Positions 44,701 to 53,300 of a stretch of 64,000 nt of DNA are shown piece by piece (the stretch's first letter is position 1; every line of letters begins with the position of its first letter). The translations under genes were made by a program, and so were the position numbers. A model generated the notes under the pieces. That model did no database searches. It saw nothing but the letters and a program-made list of their open reading frames with translations, and was not told where the DNA came from. Source of the DNA: Photorhabdus akhurstii (GTDB lineage: Bacteria > Pseudomonadota > Gammaproteobacteria > Enterobacterales > Enterobacteriaceae); contig NZ_RCWE01000022.1 of the NCBI RefSeq assembly GCF_018448925.1, forward strand, positions 22,652 to 86,651, read 5' to 3'.

Positions 44701-47548
44701 CAGCGGCATTGGTTATAAGGATGTTTCTCGGCCCCTTGAGCACGGCGACAGCAACGTTGTGATCTTGCCGGGCACACCTAAGTCCTACATTAGCTACGAA
44801 TACATGCTGCTTCCCGGCGCCACCACTCGCCACGACGCTGGTTTTGACGTGATCCGCAGGCTTGAGGAAGACAAGCGGTTCGACTACGACTTCTACATCT
44901 TTCCGGGGGAGGAGACGATTCGCAGGATTCATCATGAGTACGTCGACACTCCGATCGAGGTAGTGCTCGATCAGCGCAACCGGCAACTCGTGGCGCCCGA
45001 ATTGCCCAAGGAGTTGCACGGCTTTCTGTGTTATGAGATCAAGGGGGCGGGCGGCGAATACCTGATCGGCCTTAACGAAGGCGCTAAGGTTAATCTCACG
45101 AGCGATGTTGCCAGTACGTGGATCATCGACAGCAGCCAGCTCGCCAGCGACAGCATCAGCGTATCGAAGGACCAACTGTTGGTCGGCGAGAAGGGCAAGG
45201 AGGTTGTGGTAAAACTCTATCTGGCTCAGAACAGTCAGGTATTGGTAGTCAACGGCAAGGGGGAGGTGCGCAAAGTCGATTTCACTAGCCTGACCGCTCA
45301 GGTAATAAGTGAAGATGCGAGCAAGTGGCAGGTGCCAGGCCAGCAAATTGAGCAGCACCTGAGTGATTTGGCCAAGGCGCATCAGCTACACGGACAGTAT
45401 GTGGTGGTGGAAAATTACAGACACCAAGGGCGAGATGTTGGCCGAGCGTTCTATGACGTGACCAAGGACCGCATGCTGTTCACTGACACCACCAATGAAC
45501 AGGCCAAACGTGCCCAACTGGGGGCAGTGATGGGCGACTATGCTTATTTCTACGACGCCGACAACGCGGTGGCGTGGCGGGTAGACATCGCCACCGGACA
45601 GGTCGACGCACAGTTTGAGCCTTGGTTCAACCAGAATGCGGGCCATATCAGCCGGTTCTGGCAGGAGGGAGATGTGGTCTACTTGGCGCGCCGTTATCGG
45701 CTAAAGGAGAGGGAGGCTGAACTGGGCTATCGGATCATCGGTGACCGAATGGAGTTGGTTAGTGCGGTGGGCGATGATGCGCTGCTCCAGCTTTCGGCAC
45801 GCATCGGTCGGCATGGTGATGAGCTTGAGGCCATACTCCAGGGCTACAGGAGCAATAGCACTCAGCGCGGGACCCTAATGTATACGTTGGGCGCACGGTT
45901 GATCCAGCCGACCAGTGCGGCGCTGGTTACAGTGTTCGGCGTGGATGCGGCTGGCGTGCCGCACCGCTATTGGATACGCACCAGCGATGGTACGCTAATC
46001 AAGCCGAATCTGGCGCCGCCAGCGGATCAGACCTTGCATTTCGAAGCACATGAACAAACCCGCAGTGCTTGGCAGATCCCGGCTGACTTGGTGTTAGCGG
46101 GGAGTATGCCGTTGCTCGGTGGCAAGGAAGTGTTTTTCTTCTACAGCAAGGAGCAAAAGACCCTGTTCCGTCAAGAAGGTCCAGGGCAAGAAGTACTCGA
46201 CGCCAACCAGCCGAGCGCATTGCGGGTCACTACGCCAGCCTTGACCAACGTGATCAATTTGAACGGTCACTTGGTCGTGGTGACCGAAGACGGGCGTGTG
46301 GCCCGGCTTGATGCACTGGGGCAGCTTAGCTACGCAGCGGTCAACGAGCATTGGCTTAAGGGACGTATCCACTGGTGGCAGGACTTGACCAGTGTCACAG
46401 ACGGCAGAGCTACCCTGGCGGTGTTTGGGGTCAAGGACACTGACGGCAAGAGCCTGCTGCCGGTGTGGTACCACAACGGTCAGGTAGTCGTCGCTTCGGC
46501 CGCTCTGCAAGACAAACATCCGCAGTTCTTGGGTTTTGAAGTGGACGGTTCCAGTGCGCGACTGTTCGAACCCGCCAGCGGCAAGTTGTATCGTCAGCCG
46601 GCTATGACTGCCGATGCGCTGGCTGCCGCGTTCGGTACCGACGAGGTGCTTGAAGCCTCGGCGCAACTTCCTGCGGCCAATGAGCTGGAGCCTGAACTTC
46701 ACCTCAAGGCGGCGGAACAAGTCGATGCCGGGCTGCGCCTGACCACCGTTAAGGGTGAGATCCTGCTGCGAACTCATGACGGCAAATTGCAGTTGGTTGC
46801 TGTCGACAAAGATTGGCAACAGGACAACCTCGTCCGTCTGTCACAGGCACTTGCTGAGGTTGCCGGTCAGTGGCGAGTCAAAGGCGTGCTGACCTTGCAA
46901 GGTGATGATACACAAGGCTGGTTCGATGTCGGTAGTGGTCAGGTGTTCTCCATCGGTGGCATCCCTGCCACGGATAACCTGCGTTTTATCGGCATTGCTG
47001 TCGGGAAGAAGGGCGCGTACGTGTACAACCCAACGGACCAGATGCTGTACCAGGTCAAGGAGAGCGGTGCGCAGAAGCTGAATCATTACGCCGATGTCGA
47101 ACGCATTGGTTCGTCGCTGTTGCTTCAAGATGGGGGCAAGGGTGATCTGAGCCCAATGCTGATCGCGGGTGTCGATAGCGTGGTGTTGCATGGTGGCGCC
47201 GGTAGCGATACCTACCGCCTCAGCCAGACGATGTGGTCGTATTACCGTACGGTCGTTATTGACAACGATGACCCGAACCAGGTTCTGGATCGTTTGATTA
47301 TACTGGCGGTTGATGCGGAAAAAATCTTCGTTAGCCGTCACGAGGATGACTTGATGCTGACCGATTCGGTCAATGGCACGGTCTTGGTGATACGTAAGGT
47401 ATTCGGTAGTCAGGCGGTGACGCACCGGCATCTGCAAATCGATCTGGAAGGTTCCTCGTCGGTGATCAGCGTGGATCACTTGGTCAAGGGTTTTACCAGG
47501 CTGGGAACAGCCAATATTGGCTTGTTCGAGCTGCCTTGGGCCATCTAG
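38759..47548 (+). CDS. mcf: Mcf/FitD-like giant insect toxin
   Basis: From ATG 38759 (AGAGGA eight bases upstream) the protein has 2929 residues, the length I recall for Photorhabdus Mcf1. Parts visible: a long N-terminal region (1-1380) with no motif I recognise; a C58-like papain-fold protease with Cys1397 (GGRCYPL), His1486 (NTQNHSM) and Asp1505 (FYDPNVG); a hydrophobic Ala/Gly-rich TcdA/TcdB-type pore-forming segment at about 1798-1895; a long C-terminal beta-rich receptor-binding-like region; and an RTX-like GGAGSDTY at about 2811, near the end. Mcf1 and FitD kill insects after translocation into host cells, where the protease domain releases the effector. The gene is much more GC-rich than its surroundings, suggesting transfer. 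A TTG at 38714 is a less likely start. Family assignment is fairly sure; Mcf1 versus FitD orthology is open. Confidence 0.85.
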   Translation: MASISKDFTNLLNTLIDGQIGAASRQTEWFNMSPDERTDYIKQVDERLQEMQQSTLSVLAAQHFQMQDNPVSVGDQLQTLQKRRQQMTDVPGTPAINAYKQQLDRDILLYRRQQTAMTHFDSTWRKVLVMLGPDDSKPLNATTLRENAVDKQAKLDTEIKRLEQQLTIQVADSTFSQKYVTLFSELQAYKDVNARYNALLKASATEEAAALGALTKVPQASDDLPVNISLLMMEERPGYIRMNVALVNASTDGRFKDFFLENGRLVVLTDGVLNFSFGTAARSLAWQQQYRLKSEPPSFRSPTYTPIRSVLVKTEFVEKYFANYLVSESTLRGGFKAQLLGNGRKMLLTSVDRKVPNQIGIQVSGQAPNTTITREVPLASALSDLINQNADIASFRTIGLEGFRQSSYHPDRDGLFVNIHELERSVGFAGRQYLLEMPQDNDYLSATPFGVMSVDGDKVSSSHLSKAQTDTLYQYNAAFFEKLEQLRSGGMKASRLFEGSIERTAFVQQLVRLLERNHITPAGVLAPEYPRDNMRDIKGNNLNKVLWEQAFAASVWRSRDNDPLLFRLATRLVKNPAVVKVLQNGYVQSDIAQARELLAPLYEQWRTRAVEAETQRVASANAAQHPSNPKVHVFDQAEVERSLDDKLLILLLTGPQSLEGTDVQLRPMVEAALLSNEGRSLRKQILFHALRPVADSFSKAAAPVNPHAELGVGKIMINNRLNQPDPYLILNTSSEEQAYRDGSYLIKDDKYRSYNQFRPDFKNDATRYMNDLDTPFVGGISGTTQTVSNVLTELFGGALSVKQYWQFQMANAAFMIRNGYHSFFETFYVAARYEPEGADSIGKEMLQMFDKYRVEGSKKALQGKLYDGVMARVLPIINQGLSAADEFHPPRFTRIGPRPALLGQAVKDLELKAGLTSVGDGFEPRQGSADIHQFVTDPVLFAKTHTVSAEALVRSGRLPAEGSAQLVKVGSGLYELEYTEQSANDISSSSIPAYFLGYNGPNQANAVPAYVDIPKRTIAGNFLFTGTLSGGSLVVTSLDANTFRVYHDGRVNSSLLYDNVVMAVDYKDYQIAGTAEGLAAAYMQYVNHEWQLVLQRQEYQRDGQMLRLRLRDDEEPLSIQVADSQVVERNQAQFVAYREQIHQQLKKVATQFEVSISGVSDGVYTEGEFSPDHPAIAAWAKLCAEVYDRINADTKQLVDKRNKLYENRRNTIRRDLINQQIKQLNITLEYYKAQYDTVLREAGFVEQSWLWQQIKAKNGSAAVVRIDDTAIQGGGKQRTDSVGERYAISEAYQRGARGTGFSDGLRNFREIEIPGVDDKMSALEMKRLFLEGKLTSEQQGALSGRITETSRAEYIDKVLRQTAVFSEDFHDAGSVFDRLVPQDFYLSLVGDRSGGRCYPLVRAMTVALASGGEAGINSLVQKLFFASADPQAGSSTLLRNSLIKLHSNVEAVQASTELGQFGLSEVVSRLAATTGTSMFALNTQNHSMMVGSTVTTEGRRYYFYDPNVGIFAFDNTKSLSRAMEQHLVGRRLAVHYGSFGSKSAPAFNLIEIDTGKMAEVPVGNGLNVADLTRFEELSSVIGQRRQVEQVMSAQERITEDLQLSTALQAFDAEQWGARFEAASTRLAQEHQLDSRWLPIIATTEEQGEGRYRVQFINRDQPEQTRWLDTDDSTFVEFRRFVDEHMSVLNEHFTLESGRMRPRGGVGEAAPVDGLNAGFAVQALIQWFSDKNRHDAANGMASPDLATALKVHSYLNFVQMVHGGVQDVIKVTALVRTALRGEVVAAQTSFKEFALSLGHTVNEGVGVLFGGAMIGLDAYELAHAENDVQKAVFGTQLAFDSASFVTGAAGIGAGLVGASTAGAVLGGAGVILGGLAVGFTALAQAFGAVAEDAKAVGRYFDTVDKAYKGNGYRYDNEKQVLVPLAGAVIKTLDLSKNQIDFDSQYIYRTHSGSTGSGKINYFFWVGDFPRMVHDRGQAIEVRSGIGYKDVSRPLEHGDSNVVILPGTPKSYISYEYMLLPGATTRHDAGFDVIRRLEEDKRFDYDFYIFPGEETIRRIHHEYVDTPIEVVLDQRNRQLVAPELPKELHGFLCYEIKGAGGEYLIGLNEGAKVNLTSDVASTWIIDSSQLASDSISVSKDQLLVGEKGKEVVVKLYLAQNSQVLVVNGKGEVRKVDFTSLTAQVISEDASKWQVPGQQIEQHLSDLAKAHQLHGQYVVVENYRHQGRDVGRAFYDVTKDRMLFTDTTNEQAKRAQLGAVMGDYAYFYDADNAVAWRVDIATGQVDAQFEPWFNQNAGHISRFWQEGDVVYLARRYRLKEREAELGYRIIGDRMELVSAVGDDALLQLSARIGRHGDELEAILQGYRSNSTQRGTLMYTLGARLIQPTSAALVTVFGVDAAGVPHRYWIRTSDGTLIKPNLAPPADQTLHFEAHEQTRSAWQIPADLVLAGSMPLLGGKEVFFFYSKEQKTLFRQEGPGQEVLDANQPSALRVTTPALTNVINLNGHLVVVTEDGRVARLDALGQLSYAAVNEHWLKGRIHWWQDLTSVTDGRATLAVFGVKDTDGKSLLPVWYHNGQVVVASAALQDKHPQFLGFEVDGSSARLFEPASGKLYRQPAMTADALAAAFGTDEVLEASAQLPAANELEPELHLKAAEQVDAGLRLTTVKGEILLRTHDGKLQLVAVDKDWQQDNLVRLSQALAEVAGQWRVKGVLTLQGDDTQGWFDVGSGQVFSIGGIPATDNLRFIGIAVGKKGAYVYNPTDQMLYQVKESGAQKLNHYADVERIGSSLLLQDGGKGDLSPMLIAGVDSVVLHGGAGSDTYRLSQTMWSYYRTVVIDNDDPNQVLDRLIILAVDAEKIFVSRHEDDLMLTDSVNGTVLVIRKVFGSQAVTHRHLQIDLEGSSSVISVDHLVKGFTRLGTANIGLFELPWAI

Positions 47549-47709
47549 TAGTTGGTGAAAGTGGTGGATATTGTCGTCTCGGTCACGGACATGGAGGCTC
47601 TGGTCTGGCTAAGTTGAGTGGGGTGACGGCGTTCGCGAGAGCCTGCCGCAAAACTGTTAAGCCGACAGGCGGTACTTGGCTTCGCTATCTTGAGTTAACA
47701 GGAAAAACC

Positions 47710-47736
47710 ACAGGAGGGGCATAAAGCCCTTCCTGT
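47710..47736 (+). terminator. Hairpin after the Mcf-like gene
   Basis: ACAGGAGGGGC pairs with GCCCTTCCTGT (one G-U) around a 5-base loop; an 11-bp stem without a strong T tract. Candidate transcription terminator for the toxin gene. The GC-rich stretch between the toxin stop and this hairpin (47549-47709) has one weak 62-codon ORF with no ribosome site. Confidence 0.5.
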
Positions 47737-47945
47737 CTCTGGGTTCCGGTCGAATCATTTCTTCTGTAGAAGCAGGTCATTAAACACCTTGTCACAAGAT
47801 AGGGAGTTTTTTTGAACTGATGTAATCTCTTATAACTAACTCATGATCATCGACTCTAAAGGTGTGACGGGTGTGATGACTAAGCTGGCGATATTGACCT
47901 CAATGGTCAGTGTTCTGGGGATAATCAAACCGATTTTGCCTAATG

Positions 47946-48170
47946 TTTGATGCGGTACGTCAGGCTTTGCCAATTGATGTAGGTGGTGATCCTAGTGGCG
48001 TTGTATATCCTGATACCGCTGATCCTGCTGTTTGCTGCCTAAGAATTTAAGACCATATTGACGCTGACTTTTGTCGTGTTTGCGTTGAATTTCGTGACAT
48101 TATGGTGGGAAACAGCCCGCTGGCTTGGGGGCCTTGGTATGGGCCAGTGTTCGGATAGGTGATATTACGA
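47946..48170 (+). pseudogene. Decayed ICE conjugation gene fragment (TraG N-terminal type)
   Basis: Readable pieces occur in two frames: FDAVRQALPI, then after a shift VALYILIPLILLFAA, a stop, TLTFVVFALNFVTLWW and ETARWLG, then a stop. The order DAVRQALP ... hydrophobic ... LTFVxFAL ... WWExARWL is what I recall from TraG-like mating-pair proteins of integrative conjugative elements. With a frameshift and stops it is a pseudogene. It implies past presence of an ICE at this junction. Confidence 0.45.
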
Positions 48171-48611
48171 GCATGATGGATCAGGGGGCATAGGCAAGGC
48201 AATCTGCAAGGGATGTTTGGGCAGGTGTTGATGCGGAAGATGTTATCGAAAGGAAAATAGCGGGACGCGTTTTTCGTCTAAAAGGATGGGATTTCTTCCC
48301 GTCAGAATACTCTGAAAAATACTTAGTAAATTGCTTAATTTATTATTTTTGTTAATTATATTTGTCATGGTTTTGTTTTTTCGACATGTAAAACTCAGAT
48401 GAATATGCTTAATGCTACATATAATACGTTTCATTAATGTTAGTTTATTACCGTTTTGTTGCATGATTACAGTTGGTTAGTCTGAATGTTCGCCTTTTTG
48501 GTTAATTATCAGTCTCATGTCTTGAAAATAAAACACCTTCAACCATAATACTTCCCCTAATATTTCCCTTAAAACTATTAAATAATAATTAAGTATTGTA
48601 CTGGTTCAACT
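48171..48611. other. Intergenic region before the TPS locus
   Basis: The first part is non-coding debris continuing from the conjugation-gene fragment; from about 48300 it becomes AT-rich and should carry the promoter for the TpsB-TpsA pair. No repeats, RNA gene or clear operator seen. Confidence 0.4.
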
Positions 48612-50288
48612 ATGGCAACGGTAACTCGCGGTAAAATATTCGTAGGGTTGGCCGGATGGGCTGTATTTGCTATTCAGCCTGTGCAGGCAGATGACCAACT
48701 CTTTATTCATCAGAAACAGCAACAACAAGCGTTAGAACAACGTCTAGAGGCAAAGGCACCGACTGTGCGGCTCAAGCGACCCGACGTGCTCCTGCCTGAT
48801 TATCCTGATCGTGAGCATCCCTGCTTTACCATCAACGCTCTGCATTTGGAAGGGGATGCTGCCAGCCGTTTTCAATGGGCGCTGGAAGCAGCAAAAGACG
48901 CTAAAGGGCGCTGTCTAGGCAGGCAGGGGATTTTGCTGGCTATCAACAAGGTGCAGAACGCCATTCTGGCAAAAGGTTACGTCACCACCCGTGTGATGGT
49001 GCAGGAGTAGGATCTGACCCAGGGCGTACTGACGCTGACGCTCCAACCTGGCCGCATTGCTAACATCCACTTTGATGAGTCGACCTCCTGGCGTGGGCGG
49101 TTATGGAATGCCATGCCTGCCACATCCGGGGATATTCTCAACCTGCGTGATATTGAGCAGGCGCTGGAAAATTTCAAACGGGTGCCCAGTGCTGAGGCTG
49201 ATATTAAAATTGTACCCAGTCAGCAGGAAGCTACCAGTGACCTGCTGGTTAGTTGGAAAGAAAGTCGGCTCCCGGTTCGCCTCAGTCTGAGTCTTGATGA
49301 CAGTGGCGCCAAAAGCACAGGCCGCTATCTGGGATCAGTGACCCTGGCGATTGATGCGCCTTTTACCCAGAACGACCTGTTCTATGCCAACATCGGCAAG
49401 GATTTGTTTGAGCACGGCCCCTTTGGTAACCGTTCCCGTACCGTTAACTACTTCTTCCCGTTTGGCTACTGGTCTTTTTCCGCTAACTACAACGACTACA
49501 CCTATCACCAGAATATCGCCGAGGTCAGCCAAGTGCTGACTTACCGCGGCAAGAGCGAGAATGCGCAATTTACCGTGTCTAGGCTGCTGTTTCGCAATCA
49601 GTCGCATAAAACTACCCTCAATATGCGCGTCTTTCGCCACCATTCTACGAATTCTGTAAATGGCATCGAGATGGAACAACAGCGCCGCCGTACTGCTGGC
49701 TGGGAACTCGGACTCAGCCATCGTAGCTACCTTGGCAATGTCACGCTAGACGCTAACACCAACTGGCGGCGGGGCACTGGAGCGTTTGGGGCCTTGCCGG
49801 CGCCTGAAGAAGCCTATCACGGGGGCAGTGCCCGTACTGGCATTGCCTTGGGCGATGTCAGTTTGAATATACCTTTCGCTTGGGGTAAGCAGCCTTGGCG
49901 TTATTACACCAGCGTACGCTGGCAGTGGAGCCGACATCCTCTGACGCCGCAGGACCGGATGTCTATTGCCGGGCGTTACACCGTGCGCGGGTTTGACGGC
50001 GAGCAGATGTTGTCCGGTGAAAAGGGATTGCTTTGGCGTAATGAGCTGGCCTGGAATGTGTTGTCGCGCGGCCATGAGTTTTACTGGGCGACAGACTATG
50101 GTCGTGTAGATGGACCGGGAACCCGTCATCTTGCCGGGCATCAGCTGGCGGGCGGCGCTTTGGGTGTACGTGGCACGTTGTGGGGGCGGTTCCATTACGA
50201 CCTGTTTGCCGGGGTACCGCTCTACAAGCCAAAAGGTTTTCATACCCCGGGCGTGAGTAGTGGTTTCAGTGTCAACCTAGAAATCTGA
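48612..50288 (+). pseudogene. TpsB/CdiB-FhaC-type outer-membrane transporter with in-frame amber stop
   Basis: One continuous frame of 559 codons encodes a TpsB: signal peptide (hydrophobic 13-25), a Gln-rich helix, POTRA domains (up to about residue 230) and a 16-strand barrel ending in SVNLEI, the usual terminal beta strand. It exports the CdiA-like protein next door. The frame is broken by TAG at 49008-49010, inside a segment reading VMVQE-stop-DLTQGVLTLTL, where related proteins keep an uninterrupted strand and Gln is likely (CAG to TAG). No other stop or shift is present: the ORFs before and after are in the same frame. Without suppression only 132 residues would be made. It could be a recent nonsense mutation, a readthrough site or a sequencing error. 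Sixty bases separate it from the exoprotein gene. Confidence 0.85.
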
Positions 50289-50348
50289 TGACGCCGGTCA
50301 ACCTTGTCACAAGCACACGTTGCCTTTTATTTAACTCGGACATGATTT

Positions 50349-53300
50349 ATGAACAAACAGTGTTATTGCCTTATTTACAGCCGCACGCACGGTGAATTGC
50401 GGGTGGTATCGGAACTGGCTCGCGGCTGCAATACTACGGCTGGGCAACGCTGCGGCGTATCGCGCCTGTGGGTGACGGTGCGTCGTGCGGTGTGGTTGCT
50501 AGGGATGGCACTGTTTACCGGGCAAGCGTCGGCTGGTGGCATCATGGCTGACGAACAGGCGGCGCACGCCCGGCGGCCGGAAGTCATAGTAACCCAAAAC
50601 GGCCTGCCGCAGGTCAATATCAATGCACCTAACCGGGCAGGGATATCGCATAATCCCTACAAGCAATTTGATGTTGACCAGAGAGGCGCCATTCTCAACA
50701 ACTCAGCGGTAATGACCTCCACCCAACTGGCAGGGATGATACAGGGCAACCCCCGGCTTGACCCGAACGCAGCGCCGGCCCAGATCATTATCAATGAGGT
50801 AAACAGTAGCAACCCCAGCCAGTTGCGGGGTTTTCTGGAGGTGGCCGGTGGCAGAGCGCAGGTGATTGTGGCCAACCCATCGGGAATTGTGTGCAACGGT
50901 TGTGGCACCATCAATGCCGGACGCATGACGCTGACCACCGGTAAGCCGCAATTGAACGCTGACGGCAGTCTGGAGGGGTATCAGGTAGAGCGTGGTTTGG
51001 TGCATATTGGGAGTGGAGGACTCAACGGTGATCCTCGCCATGACACCAAGTATGTCGATATTCTGGCACGTGCGGTGGCAGTGAATGCTGGCATTTGGGC
51101 CAAAGAGGAACTTTCAGTGGTGGCGGGCCGAAACCGTATTAGTGCGGATGGTAAGACGGTTATGCCGCTGGGCGCGGATGGCAAGGCTCCTGAGTTAGCG
51201 ATAGACATGGGACAGATGGGCGGCATGTATAGCGGCCATATTCGCATGATAGGCACCGATGCGGGTGTAGGTGTGCGTAATCATGGGGGACACTTGCAGG
51301 CAGGCAAGACGTTGATCGTAAGCAGTGAGGGTCGGCTCAGTTGGCAGTCGGAGGCTGTGGAGGCCGTCACTCAAGCTAGTGGCGATGTCACCCTGACCGC
51401 CAGAGATGGTATTGAACATCACGGTAAACTACACAGTGGCGGGCAGCTTGTCGTACAAAGCCGCGAAGGCGACATTCGTCAGTCAGGTACTCTGGCGGCA
51501 GCTGGCGACATCCAGTTGGCATCTGACCGAGGCATTCAGAGCAGCGGGCATTTGCTGGCAGGCAGCGATGTAAACAGCACGTTGACGCGCAAGGCGGATT
51601 TGACACTGAGCAGCCAGGGCAATATCCAAGCTAGAGGCAGTTTGCTGAGTAAAAGCGATGTCAGCGTGACTGGTCACAGGGTTGATGTCAGCCAAAGCAA
51701 TCTGGCGGCCAGCCGTGTCGTGATTACGGCACAAGCCGGCGGCGTTGCCTTGCAACAGGCAAAGGTCGACAGCCGACAACTCACGGTGAACACCTCGGGC
51801 AATATTGAGGCGCAGCAGGCGCAGGTACGTGCTGGCCGTTGGGCGGTTGACGCTGACAGCTTGTTCACTCAAGGGGCTGTCTGGTCCCAGGTTGATGCTG
51901 GGGAAAGTCGTTTTGCGCTGACCGGAGTGTTGGATAACACCGAAGGCAGCATTGAAACCCGGCAACTTAGCCTGAATGCCGCTACCCTGAACAATCGACA
52001 AGGACGTCTGGTGGCGCTTGACGGCACGGCGCAACACTGGCGGGTGAGCGGCCTGCTGGACAATCGCGACGGCGGGGTGGTGGGTAGCAACGGTAATTTG
52101 TTTCTTGAGACTGGACATTTGAATAACCAGCACGGTACGTTGCAGAGCCAGTCAGCACTGAGCATCACGGCGGCAGCGGATATCGATAACGGCAAGGGCA
52201 AAATGCTGGCCGGTCAACAGCTGATCTTGAACGCCGCCGGTAGCGTCGACAACCAGTCTGGGGATGTAAGCGGTGAATACCTGCATCTGACGGCACAAAG
52301 TCTAAATAATACGCAGGGCAAGGTAGTTAGTCAGGGACGTTTGCAGCTTGACACCCGTCAGGCAATCGATAATCAGCGTGGTACGTTGCAGAGTCAGTCG
52401 GCACTGAGCATCACGTCGGGGGCGGATATCAATAATGGTCAGGGCAAATTGCTGGCTGGTCAACAGTTGACCTTGAACGTCACCGGCAGCGTTGATAACC
52501 AGTCCGGAGAAATGAGAGGTGAAAACTTGCAGCTGACGGCACAGAACCTGAATAATACTCAGGGCAAGGTGATCAGTCAGGGGAGTTTGCAGCTTGCCGC
52601 CCATCAAAAGATTGACAATCAGCAAGGGTTGGTTGAGGCCGGTGATGTGCTGGATATCCGCACCGACGGCAGCTGGAATAACCGCCGCGGCATCGCACAA
52701 GGAAGCAAGCAGGTTGTAGTCTCCGTGCATGGTATCGACAACACCGACGGCAAACTGCAATCGGGTGGCGATCTGACGCTCGACAGTACGGGGGATGTCA
52801 TTAATCAGGCAGGCACCTTGACGGCGCAGCAACACCTCAACTGGCAGGGCGGCACGGACAGCCTGTTGAACAATGACGGGGGCAAATTGTTCAGCCGCGG
52901 TGCGATGTTGCTGAAAGGCTGGCAGCTGACCAACCGCCAGAAGGGAGTTGTTCAGAGCCAGCAGAAACTGACGTTGAACACCACTGGCAGCATCGATAAC
53001 CAGTCCGGAGAAATGAGCGGCGAAAACCTGAAGCTGACGGTACAGAGCCTGAATAATGCGCAGGGAAAGGTGATCAGTCAGGGGCGTTTGCAGCTTACCG
53101 CTCATCAGTCAATTGACAATCAGCAAGGGTTTGTCGAGGCCGGTAATGCGCTGGATATCCGCGCCGACGGCATCTGGGGCAACCGCGGCGGCATCGCGCA
53201 AGGGGGCAAGCAGGTTGTGGTCTCCGTGCATGGCATCGACAACACCGGCGGCAAACTACAATCGGGTGGCGACCTGACGCTCAGCAGTACGGAGAATGTC

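Noticed and set aside
47536-47724. 62-codon ORF overlapping the toxin stop
   Set aside because: No ribosome site, runs into a terminator-like hairpin, no recognised motif.
48243-48464. 73-codon minus-strand ORF
   Set aside because: AT-rich, low-complexity product rich in Lys/Asn/Ile, no ribosome site or homology; probably chance.
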